In this document: positions 40,665-50,107 of the stretch, piece after piece
How positions within the stretch are numbered: position 1 is the stretch's first letter
Layout: each line of letters opens with the position of its first letter
Program-made: the position numbers and the translations under genes
Source: an uncultured Ruminococcus sp.
GTDB lineage: Bacteria > Bacillota > Clostridia > Oscillospirales > Ruminococcaceae
Direction of reading: 5' to 3'
Assembly (NCBI GenBank): GCA_944386525.1
Contig: CALXBL010000005.1
Location: forward strand, 1-60,932
Length of the DNA stretch: 60,932 bases
The notes under the pieces: model-generated
Told to the model about the DNA's origin: nothing
The model's input: only the letters and a program-made list of their open reading frames with translations
The model's database searches: none

Positions 40665-41948
40665 GTGGTTGAGATGAAGTTATCAGAGATGAACAAGGAA
40701 GATCTTTCACAGTTTCTGGAAAAGTGTAAGGCTGAGTATGCTGGCTATCAGGAAGAGAATCTGAAGCTTGATATGTCAAGGGGAAAGCCCTCTCCGCAGC
40801 AGCTTGATCTGAGCATGGATCTTATGGATTGTCTGAAGCGTGAGGATTATAAGGACGCAAACGGTCTTGACTGCCGTAACTACGGTATGTTGGACGGATT
40901 TCAGGAATCAAAGGAATTCTTCGCACAGATGCTTGGCGTAAAGCCGTCTGAGACCATCATTTTCGGTAACTCAAGTCTTAATGCTATGTACTGGTCAATG
41001 TCCGTTGCAATGACAAACGGTGTAATGGGCGGCAAGCCTTGGAGTCAGCTGGAAAAGGTAAAGTTCCTCTGCCCTGTTCCCGGATACGACCGTCACTTTG
41101 CGATCAGCGAATTTTTCGGCATGGAGATGATCAACATTCCTATGGACGAAAACGGTCCTGATATGGATATGATCGAAAAGCTTGTGGCTGAGGACGACAG
41201 CATCAAGGGCGTATGGTGTGTACCCATGTACTCCAATCCCGGCGGTGTAGTATACAGCGACGAAGTTGTAAAGCGTTTTGCAGCACTCAAGCCAAAGGCT
41301 GCCGACTTCCGTATTTTTTGGGATAATGCTTACTGTATGCACCACCTTACCGACAATCCTCCGGTACAGGCAAACCTTATGGACGAGGCAAAGAAGGTTG
41401 GCAACGAGGATATCTGTTATATGTTCGCATCCACATCTAAGATCACATTCCCGGGCGCAGGCGTGTCTGTTATGGCTGCAAGTGAGAATAACATGAAGTA
41501 TCTGAAAAAGGCATTAGGTTTTGCCACTATCAGCTACGATAAGATGAATCAGCTCAGACATCTCCGTTTCTTCAAAGGCAAGTTTGAAAACATGGTTGAG
41601 CATATGAAGAAGCATAAGGAGCTTATCGCTCCCAAGTTTGCGATAGTTGAAAACACTCTGGAGAGAGAGCTTTCTGATCTGGGTATTGCTAACTGGTCGA
41701 ATCCGCTGGGCGGCTACTTTATCTCCTTTAACCAGACTGGCTGTGCAAACAGGATAGTAGCTCTGTGCAAGGAAGCAGGAGTAGTCCTGACAGGTGCAGG
41801 AGCATCTTTCCCGTATGGCAAGGATCCTAAGGACGAGAACATCCGTCTGTCTCCCACGTTCCCGACAGAGGAAGAACTCCAGAAGGCAATGAATGTATTC
41901 GTATGCAGTGCAAAGCTTGCAGCTGCTGAAAAGGCTCTTGCTGAATAA
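40665..41948 (+). CDS. Aspartate aminotransferase, class Ic
   Basis: A 427-residue PLP enzyme of the rarer aspartate aminotransferase subgroup first defined in actinobacteria, exchanging the amino group between aspartate and 2-oxoglutarate. LDMSRGKPSPQQLDLSMDL, YGMLDGFQESKEFF, PVPGYDRHFAISE, MYSNPGGVVYS and the PLP Lys259 in STSKITFPGAG are visible, as is RLSPTFP with the carboxylate-binding Arg. Start: GTG at 40665 seven bases after GGGAG; an in-frame ATG at 40674 lies too far from either ribosome site. Confidence 0.92.
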   Translation: MVEMKLSEMNKEDLSQFLEKCKAEYAGYQEENLKLDMSRGKPSPQQLDLSMDLMDCLKREDYKDANGLDCRNYGMLDGFQESKEFFAQMLGVKPSETIIFGNSSLNAMYWSMSVAMTNGVMGGKPWSQLEKVKFLCPVPGYDRHFAISEFFGMEMINIPMDENGPDMDMIEKLVAEDDSIKGVWCVPMYSNPGGVVYSDEVVKRFAALKPKAADFRIFWDNAYCMHHLTDNPPVQANLMDEAKKVGNEDICYMFASTSKITFPGAGVSVMAASENNMKYLKKALGFATISYDKMNQLRHLRFFKGKFENMVEHMKKHKELIAPKFAIVENTLERELSDLGIANWSNPLGGYFISFNQTGCANRIVALCKEAGVVLTGAGASFPYGKDPKDENIRLSPTFPTEEELQKAMNVFVCSAKLAAAEKALAE

Positions 41949-41959
41949 GTAATGTAAAT

Positions 41960-41993
41960 AAGCCGCCTTTGACGTTTGTCAGGGCGGCTTTAT
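41960..41993 (+). terminator. Terminator of the aminotransferase gene
   Basis: AAGCCGCC(TTTGAC) pairs with (GTCAGG)GGCGGCTT around a short loop, followed by T-rich sequence. Confidence 0.75.
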
Positions 41994-42001
41994 CATATGG
42001 C

Positions 42002-42042
42002 AAAAAAACAGCCTGAGAAGTTTTTTCTTCTCAGGCTGTTTT
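42002..42042 (-). terminator. Terminator of the C39 peptidase gene
   Basis: A 14-bp perfect stem (AACAGCCTGAGAAG with CTTCTCAGGCTGTT) ending in seven T on the minus strand, a few bases beyond the stop. Confidence 0.88.
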
Positions 42043-42047
42043 GTTTC

Positions 42048-43910
42048 TCAGGCGATAGGAGCTATCGGAACAGCACAGTTATCCGAAATGTGCTGTATTA
42101 TAACTGTGGTATCAACAGTGTTGAGTGTTCCATCGCTGTAGCAGTCGGAGTTAGCTGATGCGGTTCTGTTGAGCGTAATAGCACCGGTAAGTGCTTTGTG
42201 GAGAAGAACTATATCAGCAATAGTAACTTCGCTGTCCAGATTTGTGTCTCCGTAGAGAACAGCATAATCCGGATTAACGCTTGCAATAGAACCAGCGCTC
42301 TGGTCTGCCTCGATTATCACCTTTGTGAGATACTCAGACTTGCAATAGCCAACGATACCGTTCCAGGAGACATTGGACCATTCGCCGTCGGAGGAGATTA
42401 CAAACAATTCGCTGCCGTTGGGGATTTGTGCGAGGATCTCGGCATCAAGTTCGTCAGCAGCTCTCAGGTTTAGACGTGAGCCATCTGTCTTGACTTTATA
42501 AGCTCCGGTGCAGTCGTTTGCAGGTTCAGATGATGTTGTAGTCTGCAATGTGACTGTAGTAGTATTTTTAGTAGAGGTTGTCTCGGTTGTGGTTGTATTT
42601 GCTGATGCTTCCTGGGAATCAGCAGTTGTTGTCCGTGTTGTAGTGACAGCAGCAGTCGTTGTTGTATCAGCCGCATTGTTAGCCTTTACAAGGTAGTCCA
42701 TGCTGCAATAGCCTGATTTGCCGTCCCATGTAACAGCAGCCCATTTTTCGTCAGCAGAAGTTACAGTAACGGCTGAACCATCGGGTATCTGGGCGACAAT
42801 GTCATAGGAAGTACCACAACCCTTGCGCATATTAAGGTAAGAGCCGCCGGCAGAAACAACGTATTCGCCTGCATATTCCTCGGAGAGGGAGTCAGTTACA
42901 GTGGCGGAGGTTTTTGTTGTAGTAGTAGTTGTTGTTGCAGCAGTTGTAGATGAAGATGGAGTAGTTTCAACTTCATCTGCCGGTACAAGGTAGTCCATGC
43001 TGCAATAACCGCTTATTCCGTCATAGGTTACGCTTGCCCATGAGCCGTTTGATTCAATCACCTGAACTTCAGAGCCGTCTGGAATTCTTGTGAGAACAGC
43101 ACTGGAGGTGGTAGGCTGACTTCTCATATTAAGGCGTGTACCGTCGGTATCAACAATATAAGTGCCAGCGGCATCGGAAGTTCCGTCAAACTCTGTAGTT
43201 ACAGTAGTTGAAACAGAACCCGACGATGAACCAGTACCTGTAGCGAAGTAGAATGTAAGATATCCTCTCAGCTTCAGGTAGGAAGTACCAGCGTCTGACC
43301 AATAGTTTAGTTCGTCGTATGTTTTCCAGTCGCCTGACTTGGTGGTCTGGCGTTTGGAACTTGCGCCCGGATCGTAAACCAGGACTCTGTTAGTAGCGCT
43401 GTCGTAATCAACTATGGAGATGAAGTGGTTGTGCACAAGGCCGACAGCAGTTTCACCTGCTGAGAGCTTTGAAACGAGCATATCCCACGCAGCGTCGTAG
43501 GCAGCCTCAGAACCGGGGTAGCAGTTGCCGACATAGCTGCTGTAGCCGTAGTGGGTATCAAGCTGGAAACCATACTGGCTGCCGAATTTTGCAGCAGCGT
43601 TGGGAGCGATAGAAAAGCTTGAGCCAACGCCCCAGATGTATTCATTTGCCGATGCCCAGTCAGCAAGTGCATAGATATCCATGGTATTGCCTGTCAGGTA
43701 ACGTACGGAATTGACGATAGCCATAGCACCGCAGCCGCTGTTGCCGATGTTACCATCGCCATAGGGATAGCTGCTCCACTCATTGCCGTATTGCTGGAGT
43801 ACAACGTCCTCAGCCTCAGCCACGGTGGTGCGGGTTGTAATAAATCCAGTAGTCATAAGCAGCATTGAAGCTGTAATGACGGACACGATTTTGCATACTT
43901 TTGATTTCAT
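42048..43910 (-). CDS. Cellulosomal C39-like cysteine peptidase with three SH3 domains and a dockerin
   Basis: A 620-residue secreted protein. The ATG is nine bases after GAAAGGA, and the signal peptide runs to about residue 34. A peptidase_C39-like domain (35-215) shows the oxyanion Gln at 39/40, Cys60 (GNSGCGAMA), His162 (NHFISIVDYD) and a following Asp (VLVYDPG). Three bacterial SH3 domains (each ending WxxVxWDGxxGYCxxxYL or close) are separated by Thr-rich linkers. A dockerin ends the protein (GDTNLDSEVTIADIVLLHKA, second loop SDGTLNTVDTTVII), with the same VDIV/ADIV signature as the GH48. A peptidase delivered to the cellulosome could process extensin-like wall proteins or competitors' proteins; the substrate is unknown. 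Confidence 0.88.
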   Translation of the reverse strand: MKSKVCKIVSVITASMLLMTTGFITTRTTVAEAEDVVLQQYGNEWSSYPYGDGNIGNSGCGAMAIVNSVRYLTGNTMDIYALADWASANEYIWGVGSSFSIAPNAAAKFGSQYGFQLDTHYGYSSYVGNCYPGSEAAYDAAWDMLVSKLSAGETAVGLVHNHFISIVDYDSATNRVLVYDPGASSKRQTTKSGDWKTYDELNYWSDAGTSYLKLRGYLTFYFATGTGSSSGSVSTTVTTEFDGTSDAAGTYIVDTDGTRLNMRSQPTTSSAVLTRIPDGSEVQVIESNGSWASVTYDGISGYCSMDYLVPADEVETTPSSSTTAATTTTTTTKTSATVTDSLSEEYAGEYVVSAGGSYLNMRKGCGTSYDIVAQIPDGSAVTVTSADEKWAAVTWDGKSGYCSMDYLVKANNAADTTTTAAVTTTRTTTADSQEASANTTTTETTSTKNTTTVTLQTTTSSEPANDCTGAYKVKTDGSRLNLRAADELDAEILAQIPNGSELFVISSDGEWSNVSWNGIVGYCKSEYLTKVIIEADQSAGSIASVNPDYAVLYGDTNLDSEVTIADIVLLHKALTGAITLNRTASANSDCYSDGTLNTVDTTVIIQHISDNCAVPIAPIA

Positions 43911-44305
43911 AGAAAAATATCCTTTCATAGGTTTGCCGCAATTTACTTTACATTATAATTGACATTATAATTGATTTCAGCTGCGGATGTATCGCACTCC
44001 TTTTGTAAGAATAAATGTTTTGTTGTCGTACCGGTCTGAAACCTTTTGTAATTAATTTGTAATCTATTTGATATTATAACACGCTTAAGTGAAAAATGGA
44101 AGTGCTTTTTCAAAAATTTATCAGTTGTTTACATTAGATTCAATAACCGTGGATGTATTTTATATACAATTGCACACTTCAGAGCCGCTGGAGAATGAAT
44201 TTTAAAGGTTGTGGAGAATTTTGCTCCTGATTTGTGTAAAACAGTCGGTTTTAAAAGAATAATCTGTTGTAAATGCACAAAAAATTCGGGAGTCGAGAAA
44301 CTTGC
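43911..44305. other. Intergenic region with duplicated -10 boxes
   Basis: No gene is visible. At 43950-43973 ACATTATAATTG occurs twice in tandem, giving two TATAAT boxes 12 bases apart on the minus strand, upstream of the C39 gene; no good -35 box accompanies either. The rest is AT-rich. Confidence 0.5.
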
Positions 44306-44334
44306 TTGCAAAATAACTGGTTATGTGTTATAAT
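44306..44334 (+). promoter_or_regulatory. Sigma-A promoter of the lactate/malate dehydrogenase gene
   Basis: TTGCAA (44306-44311), 17 bases, TATAAT (44329-44334). Confidence 0.85.
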
Positions 44335-44434
44335 GTAAGTGATACATTGTAACCGAATGCCAATGGCAGGTGCAGTGTTTGGATATGGCTCTAAATAAAA
44401 TATTATAGTATAAGGTATTAGGAGGAACATTAAA

Positions 44435-45394
44435 GTGAGCGAAGTAAAAAAAGGTAAAAAGGTAACGATTCTGGGTGCGGGAAATGTAGGTGCGTCTATT
44501 GCGTTTGCAATGGCTATCAAGGGCATCTGCTCAGAGATGTTGATTATTGATATCAATAAGCCAAAGGCAAAGGGTGAGGCTATGGATATCATGCAGGGCA
44601 ATTCTTTCTATCCAGCGTGTGACGTCAGAGATGGAGATTATCCAGACGCAGTAGATTCTGATCTGGTTATCATCACTGTAGGTATCGCAAGAAAACCAGG
44701 TCAGACACGTCTTGACCTGTGCAAGATCAATGCAAAGATCATCGCTTCAGTAATGCCAGAGATCACAAAGTATGCTCCCAATGCTTCTTATATTATCGTA
44801 AGCAACCCGGTAGATGTTCTCACATACGAGGCTCTCAAGGTTTCTAACCTTAATCCAAGTCAGGTAATCGGTTCTGGTACAGTTCTCGACTCCTCACGTC
44901 TCCGTGCGTGCCTGGCAGACCATGCTAATGTAAATGCTAAGAATGTACACGCTTATGTATTTGGCGAGCACGGTGATTCTTCCATGGTTCCATGGAAGCT
45001 TGCATCTGTATGCGGTATGCCTTTTGATGATTACTGCCAGTGTGTAAAGGATCTTGGCGAAAAGGATGCTATCGTAAAGGAAGTAAGAGAGGCAGGCGCA
45101 GAGGTCATCAAGTGCAAGGGTGCAACATATTATGCTATCGCACTTTCAGTAGCGCAGATCGCTGAAGCGATTCTCCGTGATACAAAGACTGTGCTCACAG
45201 TATCTACATTACAGGATGGCAGCCGTTACGAGGGTGTTACAGATGTATGCCTGAGTCTTCCCTGCGTAGTAGGTGCAGGCGGAGTTGAGCGTTTCATAAC
45301 ACCTCCTCTGACAGCTGAGGAGCTCGAAGCACTCCAGAATAGCGCAAAGGCACTGCGCAGCGTTATCGACGCTATGCAGGAAGACGCTGAATAA
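44435..45394 (+). CDS. Lactate/malate dehydrogenase family protein, probably malate-specific
   Basis: A 319-residue NAD-dependent 2-hydroxyacid dehydrogenase. The Rossmann loop is ILGAGNVGASIA, the catalytic His is in GEHGDSS, and the active-site Arg/Asp are in the NPVDVLTYEALK region and following helix. The overall fold signature (GATYYAIALSVAQI) is LDH-like. At the substrate-specificity position, LDH has Gln (QKPGETR), but here it is Arg (GIARKPGQTR), as in malate dehydrogenases. This predicts reduction of oxaloacetate, fitting succinate formation in R. flavefaciens-like bacteria. Automatic annotation would call it L-lactate dehydrogenase. GTG start seven bases after AGGAGGAA. Confidence 0.88.
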   Translation: MSEVKKGKKVTILGAGNVGASIAFAMAIKGICSEMLIIDINKPKAKGEAMDIMQGNSFYPACDVRDGDYPDAVDSDLVIITVGIARKPGQTRLDLCKINAKIIASVMPEITKYAPNASYIIVSNPVDVLTYEALKVSNLNPSQVIGSGTVLDSSRLRACLADHANVNAKNVHAYVFGEHGDSSMVPWKLASVCGMPFDDYCQCVKDLGEKDAIVKEVREAGAEVIKCKGATYYAIALSVAQIAEAILRDTKTVLTVSTLQDGSRYEGVTDVCLSLPCVVGAGGVERFITPPLTAEELEALQNSAKALRSVIDAMQEDAE

Positions 45395-45405
45395 GCTGAG
45401 TTCAA

Positions 45406-45443
45406 ATGCAGTGACTGTGTAAACGCAGTCGCTGCGTTTTTTT
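45406..45443 (+). terminator. Terminator of the LDH/MDH gene
   Basis: GCAGTGACTG pairs with CAGTCGCTGC (one wobble), followed by GTTTTTTT. Confidence 0.85.
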
Positions 45444-45467
45444 ACTCTGTTTCGGGACGTGATGCTA

Positions 45468-46241
45468 ATGAGTGTTAAGGTGAAGATCATTGCACTGATA
45501 TGCCTTGTGCTTGCAGGCGCAGTGGCTGTTATTCTCATGCTCACCAAAGAGACGAGGGAAATTTCGACACAGCAAACAGCTATCGTAGTTTATATGGAAA
45601 CTACTGTCACCACCGGAACATCTGTTGTATCTGCGGAGAGCTCGCAGATTTACACAGCTGTATCAGACTATTCATATACAGATGCTGCGGAGAAAGGAAC
45701 TTCGTCAGCCGTAGCTGTACAGACTGATAAAGAGGTGGTGTTCCCCATCAATATAAATACGGCAGGTATAGAGGAACTCATGGCACTTCCTGGTATTGGC
45801 GAGACTATAGCCAACAGGATATTGGCGTATCGAGAGGCGTGCGGCGGCTTTACAAGTATAGAGCAGCTTTCAGAAGTGGAGGGCATAGGCGAAAAGCGTC
45901 TTGAGAGCATAAGCGGATTCATTTATATAGAAGGATATATCTCAACCAATGCGCCAGTTGCTGAGGAAGATACATTTGCTGAGACGGAGACAACTACTGA
46001 AGAATCTGTTCCGGCAGTAATAGATGTGAACGATGCAACGGCTGAGGATTTCGACAAGCTGCCTGGGGTGGATCTGGAACTTGGTGAAAATATCGTAGAA
46101 CTGCGCACCAGGATAAAAGGCTTTTCAAATATAAGGGAGCTGCTTTATGCAGAGGGAATGACACGTGAAATATTCATAGGAATAATGGATTTTCTTGAAT
46201 GTGATGTGCAAAATCACTTGGATGACAGTCGAAATGACTGA
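45468..46241 (+). CDS. ComEA-like helix-hairpin-helix protein, membrane-anchored
   Basis: About 257 residues: an N-terminal membrane helix (IIALICLVLAGAVAVILML), a Ser/Thr-rich spacer, a ComEA-type DNA-binding domain (ININTAGIEELMALPGIGET to ISGFIYIEGY), an acidic linker, and a second, more divergent helix-hairpin-helix repeat (IDVNDATAEDFDKLPGVDLE). ComEA binds incoming DNA at the surface in natural transformation. No comEC/comEB lies beside it, and the second repeat is unusual. The start is uncertain: ATG 45468, ATG 45462 and GTG 45459 all have weak ribosome sites. Confidence 0.8.
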   Translation: MSVKVKIIALICLVLAGAVAVILMLTKETREISTQQTAIVVYMETTVTTGTSVVSAESSQIYTAVSDYSYTDAAEKGTSSAVAVQTDKEVVFPININTAGIEELMALPGIGETIANRILAYREACGGFTSIEQLSEVEGIGEKRLESISGFIYIEGYISTNAPVAEEDTFAETETTTEESVPAVIDVNDATAEDFDKLPGVDLELGENIVELRTRIKGFSNIRELLYAEGMTREIFIGIMDFLECDVQNHLDDSRND

Positions 46242-46363
46242 AAAGAATTTAACCGTTTTGTAACCTTTGCCTGAAAATGGGTTCATTCATCGTCGAAGTG
46301 CACAAAAAAAGTTGAAAAAAGACAGCGTAAAAACTGAAAATAATGAATGAATGGTATACCTTA

Positions 46364-46392
46364 TTGACATTATCTAAGAATTGGTGTATATT
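46364..46392 (+). promoter_or_regulatory. Sigma-A promoter of the second sugar ABC operon
   Basis: TTGACA (46364-46369), 17 bases, TATATT (46387-46392), with a ~100-base AT-rich leader before the ATG. Confidence 0.82.
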
Positions 46393-46500
46393 AAGCATAT
46401 CAAAGGAATACTTGGATAATGCTGCAAAGGCATATCCGGTATAAAGCCAATTATATTATTTTTACATAATATAATATATAATTTAAGGAGGAAATTTCCA

Positions 46501-48003
46501 ATGAACAATCTGAAGAAGACACTGGCTCTCATGGCTGCTCTGGCTATGACAGCTACAGCATTCGTTGGCTGCGGTGACGACGATACTTCATCATCTACAA
46601 CTGAGGCTACAACAACAGCTGCTGAAGAGACTACTGAAGGCGATGTAGCTGAAGAGACTACTGAAGGTGATGTAGCTGAAGAGACTACTGAAGCTGGTGA
46701 AGCTGCTGAGGTTCCTGCACTGGGCACACCTGACGGTACACTGGGTGAGGGCGGCGACGCTCTGACAATCCTCTGCTGGACAGAAGATGACCTGACTCAC
46801 ATGTACGACGTTGTTGCTAACCAGAGCGGCATGGACAAGTCTATGATGGTTTACAAGAACGTAGGTGCAAACGGTACAGAAGCTAACGAAAAGTATACAC
46901 AGATGTTTGCTTCTGACGAAGACGTTGACCTGTATTTCTGCGACGCTGACTGGAACATGGCTTATCAGAACAACGATGAGTATTCTGCTCCTCTGTCTGC
47001 TGTAGGTATCACAGAAGATATGTATGCAAATGCATATGAGTATACAGTAGCAATGGGTAAGGATAGCAACGGCGTTCTGAAGGGTGCTTCTTGGCAGGCA
47101 GCAGCAGGCGGCTATGTATACAGAGCAGACCTGGCAGAGCAGTATCTTGGTATCACAACTCCTGAAGATATGCAGGCTATGATCAGCGACTGGGATGCTT
47201 TCTGGGCAACAGCTGCTGAAGTATACACAGCTTCCGGCGAAGTAACAGCTATGACTGACTCTCTGGGCGGTGTATGGAGAGCATATTCTAACGGTAACAG
47301 AGCAACAGCATGGGTACAGGATGGCACAATCACAGAAGACAATGCAACAGCTTGTCTGGGTGACTTCATCTCCATGGCTAAGACAAACTATGACGCTGGC
47401 TATATCAGCACAGCTACTCAGTGGACAGATGACTGGCTGCCACAGGGTATGAGCGCTGGTGCTCAGGCTAACAAGACATTCGGCTTCTTCTTCCCGACAT
47501 GGGCAATTGGTGCGAACTCATCTCTGGAACAGGCTCAGGGTAAAGAGGGTACAGAAGGTTCTACATACGGTATGTACAACATCTGTGAAGGTCCTACAAG
47601 CTGGTTCTGGGGCGGTTCTTGGATCTGCGTATCTCCTAAGACAGATAACGCAACTGAGGCTGGTCAGTTCATCTATGCTATGACTGTAGATGCTACATCT
47701 ATGAAGGCATATGTTGAGTCTAAGGGCGACTTCGTAAACAACAAGCCTGTTATGGCTGAAGTTGTTGCAGACGGCACAAACAGCAACCCGCTGCTTGGCG
47801 GTCAGGATCAGTTCGCTGTACTGGCTGACTCCGCTGCTAACATCGATATGAGCATTGCTACTCAGTATGATGCTACAATCAACTCAGAACTGCAGAATGC
47901 AGTACAGGCTTACTGCGAAGGCACAATCGCTTCTGAAGAAGATTGTGTTGACGAGTTCCTGAACAAGCTGTCTGAAGCTCTGACAGACGTTACAGTTGAA
48001 TAA
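46501..48003 (+). CDS. Sugar ABC transporter solute-binding lipoprotein
   Basis: A 500-residue family 1 binding lipoprotein. Signal with lipobox FVGC, then a Thr/Glu-rich spacer containing two identical EETTEGDVA repeats, then the binding domain (about 75-500; GGYVYRADLAEQYLGI, FFFPTWAIG, WFWGGSWICVS). Many aromatic residues suggest oligosaccharide binding. Strong codon bias and an AGGAGG ribosome site imply high expression. It is followed by a hairpin with T tract and then two permeases, the usual arrangement for producing more binding protein than channel. No ATPase gene is present. Substrate unknown; cello- or hemicellulose oligosaccharides would fit the organism. Confidence 0.93.
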   Translation: MNNLKKTLALMAALAMTATAFVGCGDDDTSSSTTEATTTAAEETTEGDVAEETTEGDVAEETTEAGEAAEVPALGTPDGTLGEGGDALTILCWTEDDLTHMYDVVANQSGMDKSMMVYKNVGANGTEANEKYTQMFASDEDVDLYFCDADWNMAYQNNDEYSAPLSAVGITEDMYANAYEYTVAMGKDSNGVLKGASWQAAAGGYVYRADLAEQYLGITTPEDMQAMISDWDAFWATAAEVYTASGEVTAMTDSLGGVWRAYSNGNRATAWVQDGTITEDNATACLGDFISMAKTNYDAGYISTATQWTDDWLPQGMSAGAQANKTFGFFFPTWAIGANSSLEQAQGKEGTEGSTYGMYNICEGPTSWFWGGSWICVSPKTDNATEAGQFIYAMTVDATSMKAYVESKGDFVNNKPVMAEVVADGTNSNPLLGGQDQFAVLADSAANIDMSIATQYDATINSELQNAVQAYCEGTIASEEDCVDEFLNKLSEALTDVTVE

Positions 48004-48045
48004 TTGTAAGGGAATATCATTTTAATTCACTTTAAACATTATATA

Positions 48046-48087
48046 CCCTGCATGGTGTATGCCATGCAGGTGTATATTTGTTTTTTT
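48046..48087 (+). terminator. Partial terminator between binding protein and permease genes
   Basis: CCTGCATGG pairs with CCATGCAGG around TGTATG, then a T-rich stretch (T7 at 48080-48087). Likely attenuates read-through to the permeases. Confidence 0.7.
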
Positions 48088-48129
48088 ATCACTTCTACTA
48101 TTTTACTAAATTTTTGAGAGGGTGTGTTT

Positions 48130-49164
48130 ATGATGGCATCGACTGCACAGAGTCGTATTAAGTCCATTAGCTATGCTAAGTATGGCTATATGTTTATCGC
48201 ACCATTTTTTATTGTCTATGCTTTTTTCCAGATCTGGCCGTTGATTAATACATTCATACTGAGTTTCTACGGCAATGGTGATGCTGCAAGTGAATTTGTA
48301 GGACTGGAAAACTACCAGACACTTTTATTTGGCGGCGATAATCGTAGATCAAGAGCTTTGAATGATACATTCATTCAGTCATTTATTAACACAGTAATAT
48401 TGTGGGTAGGTAACTTTATTCCCCAGATTTTCCTGTCACTGTTGCTTGCAGTATGGTTTACAGATTCCAAGCTGCATATTCCTGGTAAGGGATTTTTCAA
48501 GGTAGTAATGTATCTTCCTAACATTATAACAGCTGTATCTGTTGCAGCTCTGTTCATGAGATTTATCTCAAACAGCCAGACAAGTGCTGTAAATATTATT
48601 CTTGCTCAAATGGGTAATGAACCTATTAAATTCGAAAACGATCCAACATGGAGCCGCGGTATTGTAATGTTTATTCAAACCTGGATGTGGTTTGGTAATA
48701 CCATGATCATGATGATGTCTGGTATTTTGGGCATCAATCCATCTCTGTTTGAGGCTGCAAACATCGACGGTGCGTCCAGCGGTCAGACGCTGAGAAAGAT
48801 CACTCTTCCTCTGCTCAAACCAATGGTTGTATACACGCTGATCACATCTATGATCGGTGGTCTGCAGATGTTTGATATTCCGTTCCTGTATCATACAGCA
48901 GCCGGAGATATCAAGGATCATCTGCGTACAGTAGCTGTATTTATTTACGAACAGTTCCGTGCTGGTAATAACGTACACAATCCGCAGTATGGTGTAGCTG
49001 GTGCGGCATCTATCATGCTGTTTATTGTAACAGCTATTCTGGGTATTTTTGTATTCCGTATGAATCGTGACCAGGATGAGGTCCGTAAGAAGAAGGAACG
49101 CAAAGAACTCGTTAAGGAATACAAGAGACAGCAGAAGCTTGCAAAGAATGGAGGTCTTGACTAA
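48130..49164 (+). CDS. ABC sugar permease, MalF type
   Basis: A 344-residue six-helix permease. The EAA loop is FEAANIDGASSGQTLRKIT followed by LPLLKPM. ATG at 48130 after GAGAGGG. The C-terminal cytoplasmic tail is long and very basic (KKKERKELVKEYKRQQKL), longer than usual. It shares one base with the start of its partner gene. Confidence 0.93.
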   Translation: MMASTAQSRIKSISYAKYGYMFIAPFFIVYAFFQIWPLINTFILSFYGNGDAASEFVGLENYQTLLFGGDNRRSRALNDTFIQSFINTVILWVGNFIPQIFLSLLLAVWFTDSKLHIPGKGFFKVVMYLPNIITAVSVAALFMRFISNSQTSAVNIILAQMGNEPIKFENDPTWSRGIVMFIQTWMWFGNTMIMMMSGILGINPSLFEAANIDGASSGQTLRKITLPLLKPMVVYTLITSMIGGLQMFDIPFLYHTAAGDIKDHLRTVAVFIYEQFRAGNNVHNPQYGVAGAASIMLFIVTAILGIFVFRMNRDQDEVRKKKERKELVKEYKRQQKLAKNGGLD

Positions 49165-50051
49165 TGGAACATGTCGGCGTAAAGGATAACTATATGCTGA
49201 TTCAGAGAATCAAGTCCATCGGCTGCTTTATTGTATGTCTGTTACTTGCTGCTATATGCCTGGTACCGTTGTGGGTAATGATTTGTAATGCTACATGGGA
49301 TCGTTTCCATCTTAGCACTACTCCAATCAACTTTATTCCTGGCGGAGATTTTGCCGAGAATTTCTATAATATCTCTAAGGGTGAAATGGCGCAGTTCCCG
49401 GACTTTAATGTTTTTACTGGTTACAGAAACAGTTTGATTATTGCAGGCTGTTCTACAATTCTGACTGTATTTTTCTCTGCAATGACGGCTTATGGTCTGA
49501 CTGTTTACAACTTTAAGATTCGTGATGGTGCATATACACTTATTCTTGCAGTTATGATGATTCCTGTACAGGTAACATCTACAGGTTTCGTACAGTTCAT
49601 GGTAGGTACACTGGGACTTGCCAACTCCTACATACCGCTGATTCTGCCGGCGATTGCGGCTCCGGCTGTCGTATTCTATATGCGTCAGTATATGAAGTCC
49701 TCATTCCCGCTGGATATAGTTGAAGCGGCACGTATTGATGGCTGCGGAGAATTCCGTACATTCATTTCAATTGCAATACCGATGTGTAAGCCGGCTATTG
49801 CAGTGCAGGCAATCTTTGCATTTGTTGCAAACTGGAACAACTACTATACACAGAACATGATCATCCTGAGTGATACTGATCGATACACAATGCCGATCAT
49901 GATTCAGAACGTACTTGGTCAGGATAAGCATCCTGATGCAGGTGCTCAGTATGCAGCAGTTGCTCTTTCGATCATTCCTATCGTTGTTATTTATCTCTGC
50001 CTTTCTAAGTTTATCGTAGGCGGCGTAGCACTTGGCGGCGTAAAGGAATAA
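49164..50051 (+). CDS. ABC sugar permease, MalG type
   Basis: A 295-residue six-helix permease with EAA loop VEAARIDGCGEFRTFISIA followed by IPMCKP. Its ATG overlaps the TAA of the previous gene (TAATG), so the two halves are translationally coupled. It is the last gene of the operon. Confidence 0.93.
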   Translation: MEHVGVKDNYMLIQRIKSIGCFIVCLLLAAICLVPLWVMICNATWDRFHLSTTPINFIPGGDFAENFYNISKGEMAQFPDFNVFTGYRNSLIIAGCSTILTVFFSAMTAYGLTVYNFKIRDGAYTLILAVMMIPVQVTSTGFVQFMVGTLGLANSYIPLILPAIAAPAVVFYMRQYMKSSFPLDIVEAARIDGCGEFRTFISIAIPMCKPAIAVQAIFAFVANWNNYYTQNMIILSDTDRYTMPIMIQNVLGQDKHPDAGAQYAAVALSIIPIVVIYLCLSKFIVGGVALGGVKE

Positions 50052-50065
50052 TTTCTTTAAAATTA

Positions 50066-50098
50066 AAAGAGTCACGGCGTTTGTCGTGGCTCTTTTTT
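50066..50098 (+). terminator. Terminator of the second ABC operon
   Basis: AGAGTCACG pairs with CGTGGCTCT, followed by six T. Confidence 0.85.
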
Positions 50099-50107
50099 AT
50101 ATGATAT

